Below are positions 53,740 through 64,000 of a stretch of 64,000 bases of DNA, piece by piece. Origin of the DNA: Acholoe squamosa (Eukaryota; Annelida; Polychaeta; Phyllodocida; Polynoidae); the NCBI GenBank assembly GCA_949317995.1, contig OX439040.1:75365972-75429971 (forward strand), read 5' to 3'. The notes under the pieces were generated by a model. That model did no database searches, had not been told where the DNA came from, and worked only from the letters and a program-made list of their open reading frames with translations. Every line of letters begins with the position of its first letter. Positions within the stretch are counted from its first letter, which is position 1. The translations under genes were made by a program, and so were the position numbers.

Positions 53740-56700
53740 CATCATGTCAAATTGTCTTAGACTGCAGCAAGGGTACCCATGTTAAATATCATTTGAGGAA
53801 TGATACATCTAGGTATGATATATCATAGTGAGTGTATAGGTATTGGATAAATATCTTAAATGAACACACTGAATTTGATCAAGTTTACATAAAGAAAAGC
53901 CCAGAAAAATAATTGCAAAAGACATCTACAAGGCTCTATATGGCCTACAAACTATCCTACCTGTATGTTTCTGTGTTATGTCTGTGTGCCCTGTAGAGTT
54001 TTATTGATCTGTGAATATTCACATCAGACTAGCCTGCCCTCCTGATTGATTAACATAGAAATATTTGCCGACCACCTCCGAAGAATCGAAGTGGTCAAGG
54101 CTGTGCTCGGCAGACCCATTGTATGGGCCCTGCACATACTCAGGGAACCTGAATGGGAGTCACTGATCCATGTTGACCCTGGCAGACGGCCGTTTCGATT
54201 TGACCGGCATCCTTCGGGGTTAGATCTGGTTCCAGCCAAGGCCTGGATCATTTTGTATGAGGAAATGGGGGAAGGAAAGAGAGGAGGGAAAGAGGTGAAA
54301 GGGGAAAGATGGTGGTGAGAGAATTAGGTGATGGTGCAGGGTTATCTCTTCAATAGACACGGGTCAGAAAGGGTGCGGTGGTGCTACTCCTCTCGCCTTT
54401 TATTTGTTGCTTGTGGAGAAAGAAAGCGGGATACTACTGTAATACCCCGCATATATAGGCAGAACTGAATGACCATCAGATACATTTTCATTGATTCACC
54501 GAGGGAGGGCTAGAATACTGAAAATGTATCCCAATAAGAAAATGTTACTGGATTGAGGATATCAACCTCATAGGGTGGCCACTTCACATAGATTCAGCCC
54601 AGGCTAGTAAATTCAGGACTGTATGTATGGGCCATGAAAATATAATAGGCGTATTAATCAGTCCACCGTGTGGACACAAAGGCCAGAAAATAGGTGAAGG
54701 CTGATTTGGGTGAAACATGTTTTAGGTGTGGCATTGCTGCAATGTCCTAAATGTAAAGGCTTGAAGTTCAATGGTACTGCTGTTAGAACTTGTAGCAGCT
54801 CAGTCAGTTAGACACCCCTCTCACAGCAGAGGTAACATGCAGACTCTAATTTTCTCAATTGCCTGTTGAGCAATGACCAAGCAATGTGTGCTATCCTTAA
54901 TGGTCATCAACATGCGCATATCAAAGGTCAAGTTAGGCGACTCTTTCTAGAAATACTGTAGCTCCTCACATATAAGGTGCCAGCTGTGTTTGGCTAAATC
55001 CAAGACCAAATTTGGTTATTTCAGTACTTTTTCATAGTGTAAAATGCTAATGTATAAAATTAACCCTGAGTTTGGCAAAATCCTTTAGGATGCTGGTGTT
55101 ATAAATCCTCGCATATAAACCAACTTTTCTATGTGACGATTGACTTGTATGGGCAGAATCACACTATATCATTTAAGTACTTCTTAGAAAAGACAACAGC
55201 ATGGATATAGGGTCTGAAAGCAATTACAATTATCAAATGCATGTGATAATCTTAGATCCTTCAGGGATGGAATGATGCCTAAATGCATTCATGCATCATA
55301 CCAGCAAAAGGGGATAGTGCCCCCTCTGTCATGCAATACCCCAATCACCTTCCAGCACCACATACTGGCCTCATGCCAAATTCTAACAGTCAGCAGTTTT
55401 ACAAAAACCCTTCCTACTGGGTCATCCCAGGGGTGCGGTGCAGCATAGCGTTAGCGCCTAAATATAGATTACAGTAAAGGCCGTGTCATGAGCTAAATCT
55501 TTTAGTGGATTTGGACCACTTTTTGCAAAAGTTACCTTCTGGCTTAGGAGGAGGGCCTTAATGCTGTTGAAGCCCCCCTATGTAGGGTTAGCATAGCCAC
55601 CAGTGTAACCACCAGCCCCTGATATAACCTATTTATGAGACAAAACCGACCCGCAGGCATCACTGCGTACTGAATTTGATTTGCAAACTACCTGCATACA
55701 TGATGTTTGAAGGTATTGAATAATTCTGGGACTACTGAATATGGACTGTCATGGCTTGGGCCTCAAGGGAAGCCATGAGTCTATGATACAGTTCATGTGA
55801 CGGAATGAAAGTTTTACCATAAAACCCGACATTTCAGCCATATCTAGGAATTCTGGCTTTTCTATAATCTGCACCTAGGGTCTGAGAATTTGCCATTCTT
55901 CAGTATAATCTATATAAATGTAAACCCAGGATAAAGGCTGCACCCTGAGTTCCTAGGGAGGCTTTAAGGAACAGTAACCCTGCTAAATTGCCTATAAACC
56001 ATAGCTTATGCATTTGTTTTACAGTGATGTAAGCTATGATGAATTATAAAACGGCTGGCAGTGCTCTGCTGCACGATAGAAGTGACCTTGAGTGCATTAT
56101 ACGAGTGCATGGCTGAGCAAGGTCACCATAGCTGTCATACAGTCAGGTGCCCTTAATTCTAGGTCTAGATATACCTTGATTGGGCAAAAAAAAATATTGT
56201 GTGTTTCCAATTACATTGCTAAAATCTCTAGGGTTGGTAGGTCGGATTTTTTTTAAATTGTATATTGTAATGTATATGCAGACACATTCGATTCAATGAT
56301 TCATCAGTAGAAATATGAAAACATAAGAAATGTGAAGCACATGTAAAATTTATGAATGACTGTTATGCACACTATACCAATAGATCAGGATAAGCTTCAT
56401 GAAAAATTATGAATATTATGGGAGAAATGCCTAAAAATTCCCCAAAAATATAAAAAATTACCAAAATAAAAATAAAAGAATTCTAGGGTCAGCCCTGTTT
56501 TGCTAGGGTCGGTCGGGTAACTGGAAACAAACCTTTTTATTTAGGCCTTGGGTACTTGATTGATTGGAATGAAATGTAGTATAATTCATAAAGACAATAG
56601 ACAACTCCTTCTTGGCGTCTTGACTATCTGTTGTGCTATAATGCACTCAGATGCATATCGTTGTCTATTCTCTAAATATAAGTAAGATAAGCTCTGTGAG

Positions 56701-57149
56701 CCCCTCAATATGAATAGCTATTTAGCATAATTGTGATCCTCATGTCAGGTATCTAAGGGAATCACTTATTGAGCATAGATCACAGCTAATGGTCTCATTT
56801 GCTCCCACTGACTTTGAATTGTGTTTCTGATTCAGCGAACTGGCCATTTCAGATTCTAGGAAATTTCCAGTACACATACAACAGACAAGGCCGGTATATC
56901 AAGACATGATTTCAGTGTACCGCTAAGTGATATACCTGGTAACATGTATACACTGTCTGGCTCCGAGTGACACTCCATCGCTCTCCGTCCTAACTTCCAC
57001 TAATGAGATAAATTATATATGTCTACAGGGAGCGGTAATAGCTGAATACGATCCAAGTGGATGCAGCGGACACCAGTATCAGTGACACCTCAGACCAGTC
57101 TTAGTAATTGGATTCACACCTATCTCCATGTCTTAAACCATGCAGGTCT
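53740..57149. other. Long spacer with decayed repeat pieces
   Basis: A 90-codon frame (54046-54318) is the least AT-biased frame here but shows no domain. Decayed TACCGTAA-like pieces (ataaggtgcc, catataaacc) occur about 54430, 54955 and 55100. Segment 56225-56550 repeats part of 50500-50735 (gggtcagccctgttttgct). No gene is supported. Confidence 0.45.
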
Positions 57150-57370
57150 GCAAAGTGCATTAATGCTTCATCACATTTGCTTGTCATGATGCATGAATGT
57201 AGCTCTGGGGAGTAACTCGCCAGGGCTGCATGGCGACCTTACACACACACTGCTGAAGGGTCAGCATGATGCACCAATGCAGTGCAGGTAATTCTTGGTG
57301 AATTATGCTGAAAGAAAGAACATGAGCCTGGAGGCACCACCAGGCTCTTGAAGGGTCAAAGTCATTAATC
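57150..57370. mobile_element. Cloverleaf repeat, partial
   Basis: It contains tgtcatgatgcatgaatgta, gagtaactcgccagggctgc, gggtcagcatgatgcaccaa and a closing ctcttgaagggt. Confidence 0.6.
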
Positions 57371-57944
57371 ATAGGCAAGCAGAAAGGATATCCCATTAAA
57401 TGTGCCACAGGCAATCCCTTCTGCTTGCCTGTACATAGATGCAGACACAGAACTTGCTCTCAACTTATAGGTTTCACTAGAGATATAGCCTACCATATTG
57501 ACCATTGTTTCTGAGAATTAGAGTGATTACAGGTTGGACGGGTAACTACTACTAAAATGAATCAAGGAAATCAAACGACATTTGAATCCAGAAAGTACAA
57601 CGCTAACCTAACCCAATTTTATCTGAATTAAACTTTAAAAGTTGAAAATGATCCGTTGTCAAGTCAAGTTCTCCTTTTTAAAAGCAAAGTGAATTTGAAA
57701 AAGTGATAAGATGCAAGATAGTGATTCTCAAAGAAGAAATGGGAGCAGTAAATTCACCAAAATTAGGCACTTCTCCAAGCCCATCCTTGAAATGTAGTGA
57801 CTATTAAAATGTAGGCTAGGTATTGAGCTGCCCGTGATGTGTCGGGGGCGGCACGGTCCATACAGGGTGTGGGTGAGTGCATGCACGGGATATGCATATT
57901 GACGCATTGACCTGCGGATCTATAGTGGGGTGAGCCTTAAACCA
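57371..57944. other. Spacer, nothing recognised
   Basis: No gene or repeat boundary is seen. Confidence 0.45.
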
Positions 57945-58935
57945 TTAGATATGGATATGGCATTAATGCCTCATGCCCACCGGCTGTCATTATGCATTAA
58001 TGCCACTATGACGAATAACTCACCACAGCTGCATTCATAAACCAGGGATGAAAGAGTTCAAGGTTTTCCTTGATTTCAAGGTTTTTTTCACTCACTTAAG
58101 AAAAATAAGTTTTCTTGAAAATCCTCAGAAAACAGGATAAATGAGTCACAAATTACCTCCAGAGGTTGCATACATGCACACAGTCAGGTCCCACAACACT
58201 GCATACAGTGGCAGCATGCCAGTTTTTAGTTCAAGGTTTTCAAGGATTCTCAAGTTTTTCCTTGAAAACTTTCCCCTCTTTATTGGTGTTTGTTCCACTC
58301 TTCAGTGTAGTCTTAGCAGCAAGCTATAGTTCCTATGCTAGAAGAGTGTCGGATAGTATACCCCTTTTCTGCGTGTTATGATTTCACCATGTAACTGTAT
58401 TGGTCATTTATTCCCTGCACCCTTTGATCTATCTCTATACATAACATTGTAATTGGTCCCTAGGTCATGTTGCGCAAAGGCACCACTACCAGTAGATCAG
58501 GTGGTGCATATTTTGGGTATGCTATCCGAACAAGACCTTGGAAAACAGCTATACAGTAACATTCTGAAGGGATCCTAGGACATACTCTGCAAAAGGGCCA
58601 TAATGTGCACCTGGGTATAGTATCCGAACAACATCTAATCTTGAAAAACAGCTTTTCCTGTTATTTGAGGACAAACTACACCCTTATACAACACCTACTG
58701 CCTCCTCCCCCCCCCCAACCACACAAACCCTGTAACACACTTATGGATGGGACTGGAGGGAATATACAGTGCATTTGAAGTTGTTTCCTTTTTCAAGGTT
58801 TTTTGTCATCGTCGACTTTCATCCCTGCATACATCATGCTGACCATGCACAACTGAATTCTGGGTGAAGGTCTTATGAAACTCTAATATAGTGCTGGTGA
58901 GTTGACTCCTCTAAGTGATTCTTTGGCAATTGCAT
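57945..58935. mobile_element. Cloverleaf repeat split by a CAGGGATG element
   Basis: The left part runs gatatggcattaatgcctca to agctgcattcataaac (58042). The right part resumes at catacatcatgctgaccatg (58829). Removing 58043-58828 restores the family order (ctgcattcatacatcatgctgacc in two pieces). Confidence 0.7.
58043..58828. mobile_element. CAGGGATG-family element, 786 bp
   Basis: It runs from cagggatgaaag to ctttcatccctg (exact 12-bp inverse). tcaaggtttt(c)ccttga motifs cluster near both ends and near 58228-58265. Flanks cataaac and catacat could be a diverged 7-bp target duplication. Frames of 62-71 codons inside have no motif. It is the longest copy of this family here and still has no transposase. 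Confidence 0.75.
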
Positions 58936-59775
58936 GCACTGGGTAGGCCTATGTATATTGCCGCATTGACCTGTGAATATAGAAGGGTGAAGCTAAACCC
59001 TGTAAATGCAGATAGTGCATTAATGAGTAAGGTCCATTAGTTGTCATGATGCATGGAAGTAGCAATGGTGAGTTACTCGCCAGGGCTACAGTCCTGGTGA
59101 TTAACTTACCTGGGTTACATTATTGATGTATACAACATGCTGACCCTGCATGGCTGGATACTCTCTGAAGGTCGCATAATGCTCTAATCAAGTGCTGGTG
59201 AGTAGACCTTGCAAGCGCTCCATTGATGAATGCATGCACAGTGTACGTGCATATTGACGCTTAGATGTGCGAATCTATAGTAGGGCGAGGCTTAAACCTT
59301 TAAATGCAGATACTGCATTAATGCCCATTAGTCATCATGATGCATGAATGCAGCCATGGCGAGTTACTCACCAGGGCTACATTCATACATCGTGTTGGCA
59401 GTGCATGGCTGGATACTCCCTGAAGGTCGCATGCTGCTCTGATATAGTGCTGGTCAGCAGTAGACCCCCCCCCCCCAAGCGGTTCATTGGCAACTGCATG
59501 CACCGGGTATGTTTATTGATGCATTGAACTGAGAATCTATAATGGGGTTTGGCTTAACCCAATAAATACAGATAATGCATAATGCCTATTGGTGGTCATG
59601 GTGAGTGAATGCAGCCCTTGCGAGTTACTCACCATGGCTACATCCCTGCATAATTCCTGCATAGCGGCGGGATGATGCGCCAATGAAGTAGTGTGCGAGT
59701 CTACACTTCATTACTGCATCATGCTGACTTGCGGGCATGATGCATTTCTGCATCAGCTGCCCTTAAAGGGTTGAT
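58936..59775. mobile_element. Run of three cloverleaf repeats
   Basis: Copies lie at about 59010-59240, 59285-59480 and 59565-59775. Each has gtcatgatgcatg(g/a)a, gcgagttactc(g/a)cca and a third-arm piece. The last ends canonically (tgcatttctgcatcagctgc, ccttaaaggg). Between them the phrase gcatgcac..ggtatg..tattgacgcattga.ct recurs about 57885, 58935, 59225 and 59495, so a larger unit of roughly 280-300 bp has been duplicated in tandem. Confidence 0.7.
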
Positions 59776-60639
59776 GTGTTTGAGGCTGGTACATATATGG
59801 GTCAGGTGCAGGGTGAAAGTTGTGGGTTATTTATTAGGGTTACTGTGCAGCTATATTCACACTGTACCCAGTGCATGTAGGGTACAGACGGTAACAAGCG
59901 GGCTGTAATAATAACAGATCTGTCTGCGGATGCTCTTCTCTGTTTGTGAGAGGTCATAGAAGCTCTCTTCCATTGGGAAAAAAATCATTTACCTATAGAT
60001 ACAGTGTCACATTATATTGGATGAGTCCAAAACTATCCATTTTTTGGCAGTTTTCTTTTTTCTTTTCTTTTCTTTTTATAGACTTTCTTTTTTGTTCAAG
60101 TTTGAGACAATTTCACTCTATTCAAATAATTGCACTCAGATTGAAAAATTCACATCCCTTCCACTCAATGTTTTACATTGACGTCCATATCCTGTCCGGA
60201 GATAGGAAAAGGACGCCAGGAAGGATACCAAATATCTGGGCAAGAGTGGTGATCCAAAGAGGAAGTCAAAATGAGTCCTAAAATCATGAGCATCCTGGCA
60301 AAGAATCCATTAAGAGTTACTTCACACCTTTTGATGGTTTTATAAAGAGCGTTTGATGAAGAAATTGTGACTTTACACACTGGATGACCTCTGCACTATT
60401 CCTACTTACTGCTTTGCATTAAGGAATTTATGAAAGAGGATGTCAATCTTGTGTTTGAAATTTCATCCAAGGCGAGTCTCCCTGGAATGGACAAACCTCC
60501 TGTTCATAGCAGTGCAGGGTTGAAACTTGAATCAACTTCTCAGTGCAATCAAAACCAAGCTTGGAAGGTTTTGTGTGCCTCCTTACTGGACACATAGGAC
60601 AAATAGAAGCTTTGTGCCCAATAAATGCAGCAATGGCAA
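59776..60639. other. Spacer, nothing recognised
   Basis: A CTTTT-rich run at 60050-60092. The 111-codon frame at 59946-60281 crosses it and has no motif. Confidence 0.45.
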
Positions 60640-60850
60640 GAAGCTTGCTGCATTCATGTATCATGCTGACCCTACAGGATTAATTGAAAAACCGTTTAGG
60701 AATTTCTTCCTCCAGGTTTGAAAAATACCAATCGCGCTGTTCAGCTCTTGGAGGGCCAACATGATGCACAAATGCTGTGTGGGTGGGTTACTCACCAGCA
60801 CCATATTGTGCTGCACGATGTATAAGCCCTCACCTTGAGAGACGACTAGA
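60640..60850. mobile_element. Cloverleaf repeat, partial
   Basis: It carries tgcattcatgtatcatgctg, gagggccaacatgatgcaca and gttactcaccagcaccatat, but no outer arms. Confidence 0.55.
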
Positions 60851-61309
60851 AGGTGCACCTGAGGCCTGAAATGGGGTTGCTATTCCTTACTCCGCACCAG
60901 GGGTCTAAATGGTCTATAAGCCAGGGCTTATTCGCAGGGTTTTAGGGTACATAAGGAGTTTTTCAGCCTTGTAAATCCCACATATAAGGTACACTCTAAG
61001 CTTATCGAGACGCTATAAGCCGCAGGAGGCCTCTGGAATGGTCTATAAGCGGTGATTTTTTTACAGGGGTTTTACGATGGATACCATAAAGGTTAAGTGT
61101 GCTTACACCTTTAGATATGAGGCAGTGGTGCCTACAGATAACACTACTAAGACTGTTCATGTGGAGTGGTAGCAGATTGAGTGGGGCTACAGCCGGTGTG
61201 TTCCCACCATCCCGCTAACCAATACCCAGTGTGTGGACGTCTGGTACGGCGACATGCTCCATTGACCCTTGTCTACCACAGCTGTACACACCCAGCAGTT
61301 CAGTGCTGA
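60851..61309. other. Spacer with decayed TACCGTAA-like pieces
   Basis: Pieces such as ggtctataagccagggctta and cacatataaggtacactcta recall TACCGTAA-family interiors. No clear ends are seen. Confidence 0.4.
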
Positions 61310-61505
61310 TTAACCCTTTAAAGGCCGCTATAAATGTATCAATGCATCATACCCACTGATGCATGCAGCAGTGGTGAGCTACATTCATGCATCATGCCGA
61401 CCATACAGGCTTGATACACCTGAGGGTCGGCATGATATGCTTTCCACACATCATTGGTGCATCATGACGACCATTGGGCATGATGCGCTCCTGCATCAGA
61501 GGCTC
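61310..61505. mobile_element. Cloverleaf repeat, nearly full length
   Basis: It starts taaccctttaaaggccgcta, then aatgcatcatacccactgat, cattcatgcatcatgccgac, gagggtcggcatgatatgct and cattggtgcatcatgacgac, and ends cattgggcatgatgcgctcc tgcatcag. All arms are recognisable; hairpin 1 is shortened. Confidence 0.75.
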
Positions 61506-62137
61506 TGTATAAGCCGCTTCCTCAGTTCAGGGCAATGCTATAAGCCATAGGAGGACTCTAAAGTTGTATACTATATGCCATATCATATAAGCAGGATTTC
61601 AGAGTAGTCAACTTCTATTTTTAAATAGAATGAATTTTCCCCATAATGGCTTACATTTCTCTTTTCATTTGGGGGTTAGCTCATAGGTGCAATTTCAGTT
61701 TATGGAGAAACTTATTTTTAAACCTGTCTCACTTAGGCCAAATAAGGGTTAACTCATAGGCAATTTTGACCCATTATGTTGCCTGTTTGGGTATCAGTCC
61801 TACAAAAGAATCACTGCCTGACTTTATATCTATTGTATAATCTCTTTTGTTTTTAGGTGATATTAATGATACATATAACTTGGCATGTGCGCCCCTGCTG
61901 CCCACCTCCATGCCCCCAACCTCCTACCCCCCTCCGCCTACCAGTAGGTTGATCTAAGAGAATTGAATAGTACTAAGCCTATTATCATACATCAGGGCTG
62001 GAGCAATGCCAGAAAATCTTTGATACGAATAAGATATATTCGCCTAGCAGCCATTTGGTTGCCCTGCTGCAGTGTCCTTAGCATGCTGCAATCGATAGGG
62101 TTAGAGCGGTCCATTCCCTGCCGCATAGGGCTGTGAT
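61506..62137. other. Spacer, nothing recognised
   Basis: No gene or repeat boundary is seen. Confidence 0.45.
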
Positions 62138-62370
62138 CCTTTAAGGGCCTCTGATGCAGGAAAGCATCATGCCCACTGGTCGTCATGATGCATGAATGCA
62201 TCCCTGTTGTGTGACTTGTCATTAATGCATCATGCTGACCCTACGGGGTTGACATATCACCTGGAGGGCTGTAATGATGCTCCAATGAAGTTCTGGTGAG
62301 CAGTCCTGCCAGCACTTCATTGGTGCATCATGAGGATCAATTGGCATGATGCACTCCTGCATTAGCAGCC
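62138..62370. mobile_element. Cloverleaf repeat, full-length reference copy
   Basis: The outer arms 62138-62192 and 62324-62370 are about 80% complementary over 47 bp (gggcctctgatgcagg ... against cctgcattagcagcc). Between them lie hairpin 1 (decayed), hairpin 2 (ctgaccctacggggttga) and hairpin 3 (ccaatgaagttctggtgag ... ctgccagcacttcattgg). This order defines the family. No ORF is present. Confidence 0.8.
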
Positions 62371-62530
62371 ATTTTGCCTATTGGTAGAAAGATGCACCAA
62401 TGAAGTGCTTGCAAGCAGTCATGACAGCACTCGGAGCATCATGCTAGCCCTCCGGGAGTCAGCAGGATGCATGAATGCAAGTTACTCACAAGGGCTGTGC
62501 ATTCATGCTCAACGCGTGTACGGCCTGAGA
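62371..62530. mobile_element. Second cloverleaf repeat in tandem, partial
   Basis: It continues with gatgcaccaatgaagtgctt, ggagcatcatgctagccctc, caggatgcatgaatgcaagt and gtgcattcatgctcaacgcg, ending cctgagagggtta. Confidence 0.6.
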
Positions 62531-63540
62531 GGGTTAAAGGATTGAGGGATGCCCCTACCGATCCGCCCACCACCAATAGTACAGGAGGATTGATTGCCGC
62601 AGAGACCCTTTGAGAGGGTCATCTCTGTAAATAACAGTCTCACACCAATGATTAGCGCCTTCTATACGCAGCATCTCACACCTCCGCAGCCTCATCTGCC
62701 ACACCCGAGACTTACCCAGTAAATAATGTCCTACCCAACAGCCAACACCGCTCTCACCAGCTCTGTAGAGGGAAGGTTAACCCAAAGACGTCAACATACT
62801 TGAGAAGTCCACCTCAGAAATTGGCCGTAGAAATGGGTTTACCCCTGAATCAACATCGCATGATTGTTGTTGGGCATTCAATCAACCAGTTGGCAATGCT
62901 GATCCAATAGCAGGCCCACTTTTATGGCCAGTTTTGGAGTGGACATCTCAAAGTGGACGTCTTAGATTATCCTACCCTACTACTGTAGAATTCTATTGAA
63001 GCATATCTCCAGCAATTATGGATGTAGGTTTTATTCCCCAGATGTCCAGCTGCTATGTAGTTAATCTACCATGTGCTTGTCTATATGTCTACTTATGTAA
63101 GCCCAGGGTATTAGGGATTAGCATGGTGGGTATAGGGTTAACCTTATACTGCTTATCAACCTGCAGTTTGCTGTTATCACGGCCAGGGTCCCTCCCTAAT
63201 GCACAGGGAAAACATGCAAAATTACAGAAATATGGAAAATGCAGGGAATCTTTCAGAAAGTTGTCAAAACTGTTGCTCCAAGTGTCTGACAGGATCCAGA
63301 TTTATACAGATTTTATTAAGTAGTCATATCAGAGTTGCTAAAGCTATCTCCTATCAGGTTCACGTTCATGAAGTGGTGACTTTTGTTACTGGTATACTGT
63401 GTGGCAATATGATAAATATACAGGTTGTAGAGAGGGGGGTTACTATGTATGCAGAGTAGCAGATGTTGCAAATTGAGGCAGGAAGTGCTTGATGAGGCCA
63501 TGGGTAGTGCCCCCCCACACCTTCACCCTCTACTCAATTA
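62531..63540. other. Spacer, nothing recognised
   Basis: Frames of 86-101 codons (about 63018-63459) have no motif. Confidence 0.45.
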
Positions 63541-63977
63541 TTGGCCCAGGGTATCCCCTGGGCTATTGGAGCCGGGCTTTCAGCCAGATCCACAAATTTG
63601 TAATCACTAACTTTAGAGTGTAATCATTCAGTGATATACTGTTAGTTTACACATATTTCAAAAGCCAAAGGAAAGTTTCAAATCTCATCTATCAGACAAC
63701 ATTTTGTCCTTTATGGTGAGTGATGTCTTTCTCTACGAAAAAAGCTGCTGTACTTACGTCATGTTTTTGGGAGCTATACTGACTACAAGTCCTTTAACCA
63801 TTGGGTCTATAGGTCAGATAGATTTTGGCGATGAAATTAGCACATGGAGTCTTATGGGTAATCACCAAGTGAGACACTTTTTTTTTCAGCAGGCAATGTT
63901 TACAGTGTCCAAGCTATACACATAACACATTGGGGACTGAGCGATAAACTAAGCATGCTAAGGATAAAGTTTTCTGT
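63541..63977 (+). repeat. Dispersed repeat D, copy 2
   Basis: Near-identical to 31335-31754 and in the same orientation. It has an extra 16 bp (aatcaccaagtgag region, about 63860). Both matches end at aagttttctgt, so the right border is real. The left border ttggcccagggtatcccctg is also shared. Confidence 0.85.
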
Positions 63978-64000
63978 ACAACGCCTAACTCCCGGTGAAT

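Noticed and set aside
54046-54318. 90-codon plus-strand frame with a plausible amino-acid mix
   Set aside because: No recognisable domain, no splice sites at sensible places, and a single isolated frame. It cannot be supported as an exon without transcripts.

Overview
This looks like nuclear DNA from an animal with a repeat-rich genome, perhaps a marine invertebrate or an early-branching chordate. The species cannot be named from the sequence. There are no prokaryotic-style operons and no recognisable host exon. The only long open frames belong to a retrotransposon. Everything else is short inverted-repeat transposons, dispersed repeats, minisatellites and unrecognised spacer.

The main object is a complete, apparently intact DIRS1-like tyrosine-recombinase retrotransposon (23499-29372, + strand). 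It has a Gag-like ORF, a reverse transcriptase/RNase H/methyltransferase-like ORF, a tyrosine recombinase ORF with its catalytic residues, split terminal inverted repeats, and an internal complementary region that matches both outer ends exactly. Three unusual expression signals are visible. (1) Two identical CAG|GTGAGT splice-donor 9-mers each have a frame-compatible downstream acceptor. (2) A GGGTTTT slippery heptamer is followed 5 nt later by an 8-bp stem at the Gag/RT boundary. (3) Five 77-80 bp tandem repeats lie inside the putative leader intron.

Left flank (1-23498): families of short elements ending TACCGTAA... (one nested inside another), elements ending CAGRGGCGTAGG with 5-bp target duplications, a TTAA-flanked element, a SINE-like pair, several minisatellites, and many copies of a repeat built from CATGATGCAT-rich hairpins. 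A full copy of that repeat has an outer stem and three inner hairpins, i.e. a cloverleaf. More than 20 full or broken copies are spread over the whole window.

Right flank (29373-64000): a degenerate minisatellite field with a younger 32-bp array inside it (29980-32560), paired dispersed repeats, a decayed LINE fragment on the minus strand (44508-45190), a 3.75-kb higher-order tandem array (45956-49704), a near-perfect 102-bp palindrome, and more cloverleaf copies. Three cloverleaf copies are split by other elements, which gives a relative order of insertion. Apart from the DIRS element, almost all open frames here look like chance or repeat-derived frames.
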